From the NCBI GenBank assembly GCA_018970725.1, contig JAGWVU010000006.1, forward strand, positions 83,978 to 147,977: a DNA stretch of 64,000 bases. The letters are read 5' to 3'. The translations under genes and the position numbers were made by a program. The notes below the pieces were generated by a model. The model had not been told where the DNA came from. It made no database searches and saw only the letters and a program-made list of their open reading frames with translations. The stretch is from Verrucomicrobiota bacterium. GTDB lineage: Bacteria > Verrucomicrobiota > Verrucomicrobiia > Verrucomicrobiales > DEV007. The first letter of the stretch is position 1, and each line of letters begins with the position of its first letter. Below are positions 26,439 through 34,678 of this stretch, in pieces.

Positions 26439-28660
26439 AACCTTTCACCCTTCCCAACCTCACCGTCCTCACCGCCCTTTTGGTGCCCGCCCTCTCCCCG
26501 GCTCAAAACGGAGGCGCCGACGGCATCTTCCGGCGTTTCGACAAAAATGGCGACGGGAAGGTCACCACGGAGGAACTGCCGAACCCGCAACCCTTCGCCC
26601 GCTTCGATCGCAACAAGGACGGGGCGATCACGTTGGCGGAATTCACCGGGACCGGTTCGGGCGGCCCGGCCCCGACGCCGGAACCGCCGGCTCCAGCCGC
26701 CAACCCGATCGATGCCATGGTCCGGCAGATGGACCATGATCAGGACGGCCGGATCACGCGCGAGGAGTCCGGTGCCGCGCCTTGGTTCAACCGGATCGAC
26801 CGGAACGAGGACAACGTCATCGATGCCGCGGAGCTGGATCGGGTGCGCCAAGCGATGAAGCGCCCCGGAAACGGCGGAGGCCCGGCCCCGGCGGCCATGC
26901 CGTCCGTCACGCCGGAGGATCTCGCCAAGGTCACCAGCGGTCCGGAAATCCTCAAACCCTCCGAGGTCGGGATCGGGCGCATGGTTCCGGATGCGGCGTT
27001 CACCCTGCTGGACGGGCGGGCGGTCCGCTTGAGCGATCTCAAGACCGGGAAGGGAACCGTCATCGCCATGACGAGTGCCACCTGTCCGGTGAGCAAACGC
27101 TACCTGCCGATTCTGGCCGGGTTGCAGAACGAGCTGCGGGAACTCGGGCTTTCCCTCCTCCTGGTGAATCCCTTCCCCAGCGAAAGCCCGGAGGAAATCG
27201 GCGCGCAGATCGCGGCCCAGGGGATCACCGCTCCTTACGTTCACGACAAGGACAAATCCCTGTCCGCCGCGCTCCGGGCGCGCACCACCACGGAGGTCTT
27301 CCTGCTCGACGCCCGACGAACGCTGGTTTACCGCGGAGCCCTCGACGATCAATTCGGGGTCAACTACAGTCTCGACACCCCGCGCCAACGTTATCTGCAG
27401 GACGCGGTCCAAGCCTTTCTCCAAAACGCCGATCCGCAGATTGCCGCCACGGCCGCTCCCGGATGTGAATTGGATCTTGGTGAGGCCACCCGCCCCGCGG
27501 TCTCCACGATCACTTATCACCGCGACATCGCCCGCATCCTCCAGCGGAACTGTGTCGGCTGTCACCGGGAAGGCGGCATCGCCCCTTTTGCCCTGGAAGA
27601 CATGGACGAGGTGACCGACCGCGCGCAAGTGATCAAACGGGTGGTCACCGAAGGCACGATGCCGCCCTGGTTCGCCGCCGTGGAACCGGACCCGGCGAAG
27701 AATCCCTGGGGGAACGATTGTTCCCTCTCCGCGCGCGATAAAGAGGATCTGCTGGCTTGGCTGGCCTCCGGTGACCGGCCGGCCGGGGATCCCGCGGAGG
27801 CGCCCGTGCCCCGAATCCATGCGGCGGAGTGGAGCATCGGGACTCCGGACCTGATCGTTCCGTTGAGCAAGGAATACGAGATCAAGGCGACCGGTTTCAT
27901 GCCTTACGCCTTTGATGTGGTGAACACCACTCTCGGTGAAGACAAGTGGGTCACCGCCTACGAGATCCTGCCGAGCGCGCGCGATGTCGTGCACCATGTG
28001 ATCGTGCAGGTCCATGAACCGGGAGCGGAGGCCCGGGACCGCGAGGAAGGGGCGGGTGGATATTGGGCCATCTATGTGCCCGGAAACGGAGCCCATCATT
28101 ACCCGGACGGTTTCGCGCGGAAAATCCCCGCCGGGGCCCGGGTCAGCTTTCAGATTCACTACACCCCCAGCGGCACGGCCAAAAAGGAGCGGCTCCGGCT
28201 GGGGCTTGTCTTTGCGGAGAAACCGCCGGAGTATGAGGTGCGCACCGTTTCGGTGGCCAATCCGCGCCTTTCCATCCCTCCCGGAGCGGCGAACCACGTG
28301 GAAACCAGAAAACAGCTCGTTCCCTTCGACCTTCCGGTGACCAGTTTCATGGCCCACATGCATGTCCGCGGCAAGGCCTTCAAATACGAGGTGGCTTACC
28401 CGGACGGACGGAGCGAGGTGCTGCTCGATATACCGCGTTATGATTTCAACTGGCAGCTGCGCTATGATTACAAGGCACCCAAGCTCATCCCTCGCGGAAG
28501 CACCCTCACTGTCACCGCCATTTATGACAACAGCCCTGCCAACAAGGCCAATCCGGACCCGGCCAAACTGGTCAAGTGGGGCAGCCAGACGGTGGATGAA
28601 ATGATGATCGGCTACGTCGAGTATTTCCTGCCGCTCGCCAAAAGCCTCGCCGCCAAATAA
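26435..28660 (+). CDS. EF-hand/redoxin/cytochrome c/copper-monooxygenase-like fusion protein
   Basis: 741 residues, exported (signal MKPFTLPNLTVLTALLVPALSPAQ). Four EF-hand loops begin at Asp36 (DKNGDGKVTTEE), Asp58, Asp100 and Asp122. A peroxiredoxin-like domain (about 175-335) carries a single Cys217 in SATCPVSKRY. A heme site CVGCH is at 373-377 (CVGCHREGGIAPF). The C-terminal 300 residues resemble copper type II ascorbate-dependent monooxygenases, with VVHHVIVQVHEPG near 517 and FMAHMHVRGKAF near 638. It could couple oxidant or metal sensing to oxidation of a substrate in the periplasm. The fourth loop (DRNEDNVIDAAE) lacks the usual Gly. Confidence 0.82.
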   Translation: MKPFTLPNLTVLTALLVPALSPAQNGGADGIFRRFDKNGDGKVTTEELPNPQPFARFDRNKDGAITLAEFTGTGSGGPAPTPEPPAPAANPIDAMVRQMDHDQDGRITREESGAAPWFNRIDRNEDNVIDAAELDRVRQAMKRPGNGGGPAPAAMPSVTPEDLAKVTSGPEILKPSEVGIGRMVPDAAFTLLDGRAVRLSDLKTGKGTVIAMTSATCPVSKRYLPILAGLQNELRELGLSLLLVNPFPSESPEEIGAQIAAQGITAPYVHDKDKSLSAALRARTTTEVFLLDARRTLVYRGALDDQFGVNYSLDTPRQRYLQDAVQAFLQNADPQIAATAAPGCELDLGEATRPAVSTITYHRDIARILQRNCVGCHREGGIAPFALEDMDEVTDRAQVIKRVVTEGTMPPWFAAVEPDPAKNPWGNDCSLSARDKEDLLAWLASGDRPAGDPAEAPVPRIHAAEWSIGTPDLIVPLSKEYEIKATGFMPYAFDVVNTTLGEDKWVTAYEILPSARDVVHHVIVQVHEPGAEARDREEGAGGYWAIYVPGNGAHHYPDGFARKIPAGARVSFQIHYTPSGTAKKERLRLGLVFAEKPPEYEVRTVSVANPRLSIPPGAANHVETRKQLVPFDLPVTSFMAHMHVRGKAFKYEVAYPDGRSEVLLDIPRYDFNWQLRYDYKAPKLIPRGSTLTVTAIYDNSPANKANPDPAKLVKWGSQTVDEMMIGYVEYFLPLAKSLAAK

Positions 28661-28677
28661 ATCCCTGACACCCCGCC

Positions 28678-29397
28678 ATGCTTCCTCAAGGAATCCTCTG
28701 GTCCTGCCTCCTGACAGGGGTCACCCTCGCAACCGGCGAATCCTTCACCCCGCGGCAACGCACCACCCATCCCGTCTCCGGGTGGACCCTGCACGTCGAT
28801 GACCGCCTTGCCGCCGGGCACCCGGAGGCCACGGCGCTGGCCGTCTCCCTCCTGCGCGGCCAACTCGACGAAATCGCCCGCGTGGTCCCGGCCCCGGCCT
28901 TGGCAGAATTGCGCAAGGTCCCGCTCTACTTCAGTCCCGCGTATCCGGGGTTCCAGCCCCGGGCCGAGTACCATCCCGACGCGGCTTGGCTGACGAAGAA
29001 CGGGCGCGACCCCGCGATGGCCCAGGCGGTGGAGTTCACCAACATCCTCATCTTCGGACCGGAGGCGGGCCGGATGCCGAACTTCGCCCTGCACGAACTG
29101 GCGCACGCCTACCACCACCGCGTCCTGCGTTTCGGTTTCGGGAACCCGGAGATCCTGGCCGCCCATGCCAAGGCAAAGGCCGGCGGCCGCTACGAGTCCG
29201 TGGCCCGCCGCCATGGCATCGGCCGGCCGGAAACCCGCGAACGCGCCTACGCCCTGGCCACGCCCGGGGAATACTTCGCCGAAGCCACGGAAGCCTTCTT
29301 CTCCCGCAACGATTACTACCCGTTCACCGCCCCGGAACTGCAGCGGCACGATCCGGAAATCCACGGCTTGTTGGAGACTTTTTGGGGAACGAAGTGA
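28678..29397 (+). CDS. Exported zincin metallopeptidase-like protein
   Basis: 239 residues with a short signal peptide (GILWSCLLTGVTLATGES). The zinc motif HELAHAYHH starts at His139, with Glu140 as the catalytic base and His143 as second ligand. The downstream TPGEYFAEATEAFFSRNDYYPF provides a Glu that can be the third ligand, giving a gluzincin-type arrangement. Substrates are unknown; bacterial homologues of this type are often annotated only as metallopeptidases. The gene begins 17 bp after the fusion gene and is probably co-transcribed. Confidence 0.72.
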   Translation: MLPQGILWSCLLTGVTLATGESFTPRQRTTHPVSGWTLHVDDRLAAGHPEATALAVSLLRGQLDEIARVVPAPALAELRKVPLYFSPAYPGFQPRAEYHPDAAWLTKNGRDPAMAQAVEFTNILIFGPEAGRMPNFALHELAHAYHHRVLRFGFGNPEILAAHAKAKAGGRYESVARRHGIGRPETRERAYALATPGEYFAEATEAFFSRNDYYPFTAPELQRHDPEIHGLLETFWGTK

Positions 29398-29436
29398 ATC
29401 TGTAACCGCGCGGTCTCCGCGGACGTCCCTTCCCCG

Positions 29437-30276
29437 ATGAAATCCGACCAGACCTTCCTCAGCGTCCTCATCACCCTGCTCCTCCTGTCCGCCGTGTTCT
29501 TCGTCATCGAGCGGATCGCCGGGCGGGGACGCAACCGGATCCAGCCGATTTTCCGCAGGGGCTGGTTCACCGATGTCGTCTACTGGTTCGCGACGGTGCT
29601 CCTGACCAAGCCATTGATCCGCCTGATGCTGGTCCTGCCTCTGACCCTGCTGATTCTCGCCAAGGTCACCACCATCGATGTCCTCAGGCTGGGGACCTAC
29701 CAGGGTTACGGTCCCTTGAGCCGGCAACCGATCTGGCTCCAGGTCATCCAGATCTATCTCCTCGTCGATTTCTGTGGCTACTGGAGCCACCGGCTCTTTC
29801 ATCGCGGCAATTGGTGGCCGTTCCACGCGGTGCACCACAGTTCCGAGGATCTCGACTGGTTGGGAAGTTTGCGGGTTCACCCGGTGAACGATCTCGTCAC
29901 CAAACTCGCCCAGATCACGCCTGTTTTGTTGCTCGGCTACAACCCTGCCGTCACCCTGGCCACGGCCCCCATCCTCACGCTTTACGCCATCTTCCTCCAC
30001 GCCAATGTCAATTGGGATTTCGGCCCGCTCCGCTGGGTTATCGCAACCCCGGTCTTCCACCGTTGGCATCATTCAAAGGAACGCGAAGCCTGGGACAAAA
30101 ACTTCGCCGGACTCCTGCCCCTCTGGGATCTCCTCTTCGGAACCTTCTACATGCCGAGAGGGCGCTACCCGGAAAATTTCGGGATCTGTGAGCCGATGCC
30201 CCCGGGCTATCTCGGCCAGCTTTGGGAGCCCTTCGCCTGGATTCTCCGGCACGGCAGAAAGGTCGATCCCCAATGA
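29437..30276 (+). CDS. Sterol desaturase/fatty acid hydroxylase family membrane protein
   Basis: 279 residues with about four membrane helices and the diiron His motifs of the FA_hydroxylase superfamily. These are HRLFHRG, HAVHHSSEDLDW and HRWHHSKERE. Such enzymes use O2 to hydroxylate or desaturate lipids at the membrane. The FGTFYMPRGRYPENFGI segment near the end is typical of bacterial members. The substrate is not determinable here. The stop codon overlaps the next start (ATGA). It is the sixth gene of the operon that begins with the ECF sigma factor. Confidence 0.85.
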   Translation: MKSDQTFLSVLITLLLLSAVFFVIERIAGRGRNRIQPIFRRGWFTDVVYWFATVLLTKPLIRLMLVLPLTLLILAKVTTIDVLRLGTYQGYGPLSRQPIWLQVIQIYLLVDFCGYWSHRLFHRGNWWPFHAVHHSSEDLDWLGSLRVHPVNDLVTKLAQITPVLLLGYNPAVTLATAPILTLYAIFLHANVNWDFGPLRWVIATPVFHRWHHSKEREAWDKNFAGLLPLWDLLFGTFYMPRGRYPENFGICEPMPPGYLGQLWEPFAWILRHGRKVDPQ

Positions 30277-31703
30277 AATCCCTCTTCTTCTGGCTTCTCC
30301 TCGCCTCCGAGCTCCAGGCGGCGACCCGCCCGGAGGTCGAGGCCCGGTTTCATGTGGTGCTGCAACTGGCCCGGGAGAAGAACGACGAGGCGCTGGTCAA
30401 CGAGGTGCGGAAGCTCGGAAGGGGCTTGGAACGGGCTTTCGGGGAAGGGCGGGCCGACCGGCTGGACGACGCCCTCCGCGCCCTCGAGGCCAAGGTGGGC
30501 GTGGCTCCGGGTGGCTGGTCGATGGCGGGCCAGCCTCTCTTCCATCCCACGGCGGCCATGCTCGAAGCGTTGCCCGGACTCCAAACCCGGCTTGGCGAGG
30601 CCATGCAATCCGGGGACCCGGCCCGGGTTCGCGAGGTCACCACACCGCTTCTCGCCTTGCTCGGTGATCAGGCCGGAGTGCCCGACGCACGCCGCCCCGG
30701 CCGCCGGCCCCCGCCCTCGTCCCTGGCGCAGGCGGACACGACAAAGTTGTTTCTCGACGCCCTTGCCAGTGAAGAGCCTTCCATCCGGAAGCTCCGCGAG
30801 GGAACGCCGCTCCCCGACCAAATGGCGCGCCTCTACGCCGGTGTGCTGAGCGCCACCACCACGGTGCGGCCCGGCGTCGAACGGCATCAACCGGAGGCGC
30901 TGCCCGGCCTCGATCAGCTGAGCCGGGGCGTGGCCGGGATTCTCACCGGTCTGCAACAACCTACCGGGCTGTTCCCCTTCCCGGATCTCCGGGGAAAAAA
31001 CCTGCGGTTCGGAGAAATGACGGAGCGTCGGGTGGCAACGGGCGGGGTGGAGGTGCGCGGGGGATGGATCGTCACGGCGGATCCTGACGGAGGCAGCCAG
31101 TTTGATACCGGTGTCTGCGGCGTGGCGCTGCTCGAAGCGGGGGGGTGTCAGGGCCGTGAGGATTGGACGAGGGCGGGCCTCCGGGCGGCGGATTGGGCGC
31201 TGGAGCAACCCTGCTGCGCCAATTTCAATTACAACGCCTTCTCCGTTTCCCTGCTGGCGAAAGCGTTCCGCGCCACCGGAACCCCCAAGTATCTCGACGG
31301 CGCGCTGCGGAAATTCCGGGTAGGCGTGGCGCCAGGGCAGGCTCCGAATGGACGCTGGCTCGATCCCCACAATGCGCGCACGGTCTATCACCTCATCATC
31401 CTGCGCGCCCTCGGAGATCTCGCCTCGGCGCTTCCCCCGGATCGATCCGCGGAGCGCGCCGAAATCGAGACGGTCCTCCGCCCGGCCATCGACGCCCTGC
31501 TCGACGAATTCGATGCGATGGGCCACACCGTCGAGGCCCTGCCCGAACTGCAAACCCTGACGGCACTGTATCCCGGTGAGGAACGCCTGCGCAAAGCCAC
31601 GGCGGCGATGGCCGCCGGGATCATCGACCAATGCACCGATCGCGGCCGGGTCAGGATGGGTGCCCAGCCGCAACAACTCGCCGCCACCACGCGTCCGCCA
31701 TGA
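30273..31703 (+). CDS. Exported helical toroid-like protein of unknown function
   Basis: 476 residues with a signal peptide (MKSLFFWLLLASELQAAT). The N-terminal third is charged and helical. The rest alternates helices with Gly-rich loops (GTGVCGVALLEAGG-like region, CCANFNYNAFSVSLLAKAFRATGTPKYLDGAL, TVYHLIILRALGDL), suggestive of an alpha/alpha toroid as in some polysaccharide lyases or glycoside hydrolases. No catalytic residues could be assigned. It is translationally coupled to the hydroxylase gene and ends the operon. A hairpin lies just after the stop. Confidence 0.6.
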   Translation: MKSLFFWLLLASELQAATRPEVEARFHVVLQLAREKNDEALVNEVRKLGRGLERAFGEGRADRLDDALRALEAKVGVAPGGWSMAGQPLFHPTAAMLEALPGLQTRLGEAMQSGDPARVREVTTPLLALLGDQAGVPDARRPGRRPPPSSLAQADTTKLFLDALASEEPSIRKLREGTPLPDQMARLYAGVLSATTTVRPGVERHQPEALPGLDQLSRGVAGILTGLQQPTGLFPFPDLRGKNLRFGEMTERRVATGGVEVRGGWIVTADPDGGSQFDTGVCGVALLEAGGCQGREDWTRAGLRAADWALEQPCCANFNYNAFSVSLLAKAFRATGTPKYLDGALRKFRVGVAPGQAPNGRWLDPHNARTVYHLIILRALGDLASALPPDRSAERAEIETVLRPAIDALLDEFDAMGHTVEALPELQTLTALYPGEERLRKATAAMAAGIIDQCTDRGRVRMGAQPQQLAATTRPP

Positions 31704-31709
31704 CCCGGA

Positions 31710-31733
31710 TGAGGCCGTCAGGAATCCGCCTCA
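31710..31733. terminator. Short hairpin between convergent genes
   Basis: TGAGGC at 31710-31715 pairs with GCCTCA at 31728-31733 around a 12-nt loop. There is no T-run, so terminator activity is weakly supported. Confidence 0.3.
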
Positions 31734-34478
31734 GGGAGTGCAGTAGACCGAGATCACTTCCTTGTCGGTTTTGCTGAATTGCACCTGACAGACGATCCGA
31801 TTCGGTCCAAAGGATTGGCCCAGCCCGCAGGCCAGCGCTCCGGTGGGATCGGTCGCACTGAGGAACGCAATGCTCTGGACCCGGTCCGCACCCTGGCGGA
31901 GGAAGCGCTGGCTTTTGCCCAACACATGAGCGGCGGGGGAAAGCGCGGTGCCTCCCGGGCCGAGCGGGCCGAAGTATCCGGCCAAAAGCGCTTGGTTGTC
32001 CCCGGCGCCGATACCACCCGCCTCCGGGACCAAAGAGCAGAGCACCCCGTAGGTGCGTGTGGCGGGATGAATATCGAGACGTTGGATCACGCCGATCCGG
32101 CCGCGCTCGTTGCCCGGAGCGTAGTCACCCTCCCGGAGCAGAGGGGTCAGCGTGCCCTCAAAGAACAGCCAGAGACCCAGGTCGTTGTTCGCGGTCACCC
32201 CTGTCCCCTGCAATTGCGCCAGGAAAATCAAGCGCGGCTCCGAGGAGGAATCCACGCCGAACTGGAGGAAGCGTTTGAAGGACACGCCGGGTAGACCCGG
32301 GTGAGGATCACCCTTGCGGACACAGAGTTGCTGCACCCCGGCCGGGCCATTGTTCGCCCACAGGCCCTCGTTGTTCGCCACCGTGACAACCGGGGAGGAA
32401 GCCAGCGCGATGGTGGCCCGGAAGGCATACCCCCCCGCCCCGTTGATCGCCTCCCCCAGAAAGCTCTGGAACGACGTCAGGGTCCCGACCGCTCCCGGCC
32501 CCGGAGCCGGTTCGCCCTTGCGCGCAATTTTCAACGGGCCACCTCCCCCGATCCGGGTCTCCAGCATCGCGTCGCCCGCCGGGGCGGCTTGCAGGGCGCA
32601 AGGATAGATGATGCGGTTGCCCGCCATCGCGACCCGGGAGAACTGTCCGTAAGAAACCGCCTCACTGGAACTGTCGATGCCCTCCTGAACCACGCTCAGG
32701 TTCACGGACAAAGCCGAGTCCCGGGCCGCGGTGACCGCGCCACCGGGCCGGAGCGCGAGCGTCGCCGCGGCATCGAATCCCAAGCTTGCGCGCACTTGGA
32801 GAAAACGGCCGAGGGTGCCCGTGCCGATGGAGCCACCTTCCCGGAGCAGGAGGGTGTGGCTGCTTCCATCGGTTTGAAACAGAGCGAGGTCATTGGCCGT
32901 GGTGACCCCGGTTCCGGCCAACACCGCCATGCCCTGGACTCCGGTGGGCACCTTCCCCGGGAGCAGTCCGTAGAGATTTTTCAACGTCACTCCCGGGGGC
33001 ACCGACGTCCCGGTGCGGAGACGGCGGTTGACCTCCAATTGCGAGGAATCAAAGATCGCCTTCCCGTTCGCCGCCGTCACGCCCGGCCCTTCCAAAGAGG
33101 AGAGCACAAAATGCCCGTTGCCGGCGATGGCCTCGATGAAGCTGGCATGCGTAGCTCCCGCGGTCCCCGGGGCAGCCATTCCCAAGCGCTGGCTCTGCGT
33201 GTAGGTTTCGGCACTCAAGGCGGAGCGGAGCGGGCCCGCCTGAAAAACCGCGCCAGCCGACGCGATTCCGTTGGTCCCATCCCCGGGAGCGCCAACGACC
33301 AGCCGATTCCCATACACCGCGGCGCTGGTTCCGTATCGCTGTCCGGGAGCGAGATCCGGCGCGTAAGTGAAAAATCCCGCATCGAAGCTGTCGGCCGACG
33401 GCGTGGCGGGCGCATTCCCAAACAACAGGACCGTTCCATTGTTCGGTGGATCGAAGAAGTCCACCAACGGCGCGCCGGTCAATCCCACCGCGCTGCCCAG
33501 TCCCATGGACGATCCATAGAAGAGGTTCGAACTGTATCCGGCGAGGACCGGGCTCGCCGTGCTGCCCACCCCGGCGATTTCCCGGGCCAGGTTTGCATGC
33601 AGATGGACGCGCCCTCCGTTCGGGGCGCCCGGGAGATTCGTGCGAAAAGGAGCGCCCACCGCCATCGTATTGCCATGGAGCGCCAACGACCATCCAAACC
33701 CATCTCCCGAAGTGGCATCGAAAAGGATGACCTTGGGAGCTGCGGAGGGCACTCCCGTCACGGGATGCACGGTAAATAGAAAGACCGCGCCCGTTTGCGA
33801 CAACAGCCCCTCGGTATGGTTCGGCGCGCCCACGGCGATGATGTGGTTGTCGACCGCCACCGCCTTGCCAAAGGTGGCCCCGGTGCCGAACCCCGATGAC
33901 GGGACCAACTCGTTCACCGCCACAGGGTTATCCAACGCGTAGAGCCAGGCCCGGCCCGAATCCGGCGCGCCCGGGGTATCCGCGGTCGGAGCGCTGACCA
34001 CGATGTGATTGCCCCAGACCGCCACTGCGGACCCGAACAACGAATCCACGTCACCCGAGCCCAACCGGCGGATCAACGCTCCGGTGGAAAGGCGGAACAG
34101 ATAAGCGGCGCCGGCATTCGGCCCGAGGAGACTCTCTTTCCGGGGAGCGCCCACCACCAGATAGTCCCCGGAAGCGGCCACCGCGGAACCGAAGGCATCC
34201 CCCGCCGCACCATCCGGAGCGATGATCTTGCGAAAGAGGCGCCCGTTCGCCGCGTGAAAAACGGAGACCGACCCTGCGTCGGGAACCCCGGTCGGCGTGT
34301 CGTCACCGGGGGCGCCGGCGATGGTGTAAAGCGCGGTGGCGGTGACGGATTGACCGAGCCCATCTCCAATCGCAGCTCCCGGATCGAAAAACTCCCGCCG
34401 ACCAATCTGGGCAAAACCCGGGACGACCGCAATCAGAGTCAGGAAGCTCGCCACACCAAGATGCATGACGCGAATCAT
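31731..34478 (-). CDS. Large exported FG-GAP beta-propeller protein with internal repeat region
   Basis: 915 residues from ATG 34478, with a signal peptide (VMHLGVASFLTLIAVVPGFAQ). At least five N-terminal blades share the pattern FGxAVAxxGxxxVVGAP, such as FGSAVAASGDYLVVGAP, FGKAVAVDNHIIAVGAP and YGTSAAVYGNRLVVGAP, spaced about 50-70 residues. This is an FG-GAP/integrin-alpha-like propeller. The C-terminal half has a different repeat, G/AVTxANxxxLF/W, five times. Probably cell surface or secreted, with a binding or adhesion role. No sorting signal was identified at the C-terminus. Confidence 0.78.
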   Translation of the reverse strand: MIRVMHLGVASFLTLIAVVPGFAQIGRREFFDPGAAIGDGLGQSVTATALYTIAGAPGDDTPTGVPDAGSVSVFHAANGRLFRKIIAPDGAAGDAFGSAVAASGDYLVVGAPRKESLLGPNAGAAYLFRLSTGALIRRLGSGDVDSLFGSAVAVWGNHIVVSAPTADTPGAPDSGRAWLYALDNPVAVNELVPSSGFGTGATFGKAVAVDNHIIAVGAPNHTEGLLSQTGAVFLFTVHPVTGVPSAAPKVILFDATSGDGFGWSLALHGNTMAVGAPFRTNLPGAPNGGRVHLHANLAREIAGVGSTASPVLAGYSSNLFYGSSMGLGSAVGLTGAPLVDFFDPPNNGTVLLFGNAPATPSADSFDAGFFTYAPDLAPGQRYGTSAAVYGNRLVVGAPGDGTNGIASAGAVFQAGPLRSALSAETYTQSQRLGMAAPGTAGATHASFIEAIAGNGHFVLSSLEGPGVTAANGKAIFDSSQLEVNRRLRTGTSVPPGVTLKNLYGLLPGKVPTGVQGMAVLAGTGVTTANDLALFQTDGSSHTLLLREGGSIGTGTLGRFLQVRASLGFDAAATLALRPGGAVTAARDSALSVNLSVVQEGIDSSSEAVSYGQFSRVAMAGNRIIYPCALQAAPAGDAMLETRIGGGGPLKIARKGEPAPGPGAVGTLTSFQSFLGEAINGAGGYAFRATIALASSPVVTVANNEGLWANNGPAGVQQLCVRKGDPHPGLPGVSFKRFLQFGVDSSSEPRLIFLAQLQGTGVTANNDLGLWLFFEGTLTPLLREGDYAPGNERGRIGVIQRLDIHPATRTYGVLCSLVPEAGGIGAGDNQALLAGYFGPLGPGGTALSPAAHVLGKSQRFLRQGADRVQSIAFLSATDPTGALACGLGQSFGPNRIVCQVQFSKTDKEVISVYCTP

Positions 34479-34678
34479 AAGGCCATAGTGGGAGGCGCCC
34501 GCCCGCACCGTCAAGTGACAAAGCAGGCGGGAACTTGAAAAGCCGATTCGGGCCGGGCTCGTTGTGCGGGGATCATCGGGGCGCCCTTTGACCGCATGAA
34601 AGTTCAGCTCGCCCTGCCATGCGACTGATCCCGGGACATCTCTCTGCTGGTGCTGCTTCTCCCTGCCGGGGAGGCTTT
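34479..34678. other. Intergenic region upstream of the beta-propeller gene
   Basis: 200 bp between the M16 peptidase stop and the propeller start on the minus strand. It should hold the promoter of the propeller gene. No conserved promoter, hairpin with T-run or small gene could be supported. Confidence 0.4.

Noticed and set aside
26273..28363. Long open frame opposite the EF-hand/redoxin/cytochrome gene
   Set aside because: The plus-strand protein has intact functional motifs; the opposite frame is an artefact of GC bias at third positions.
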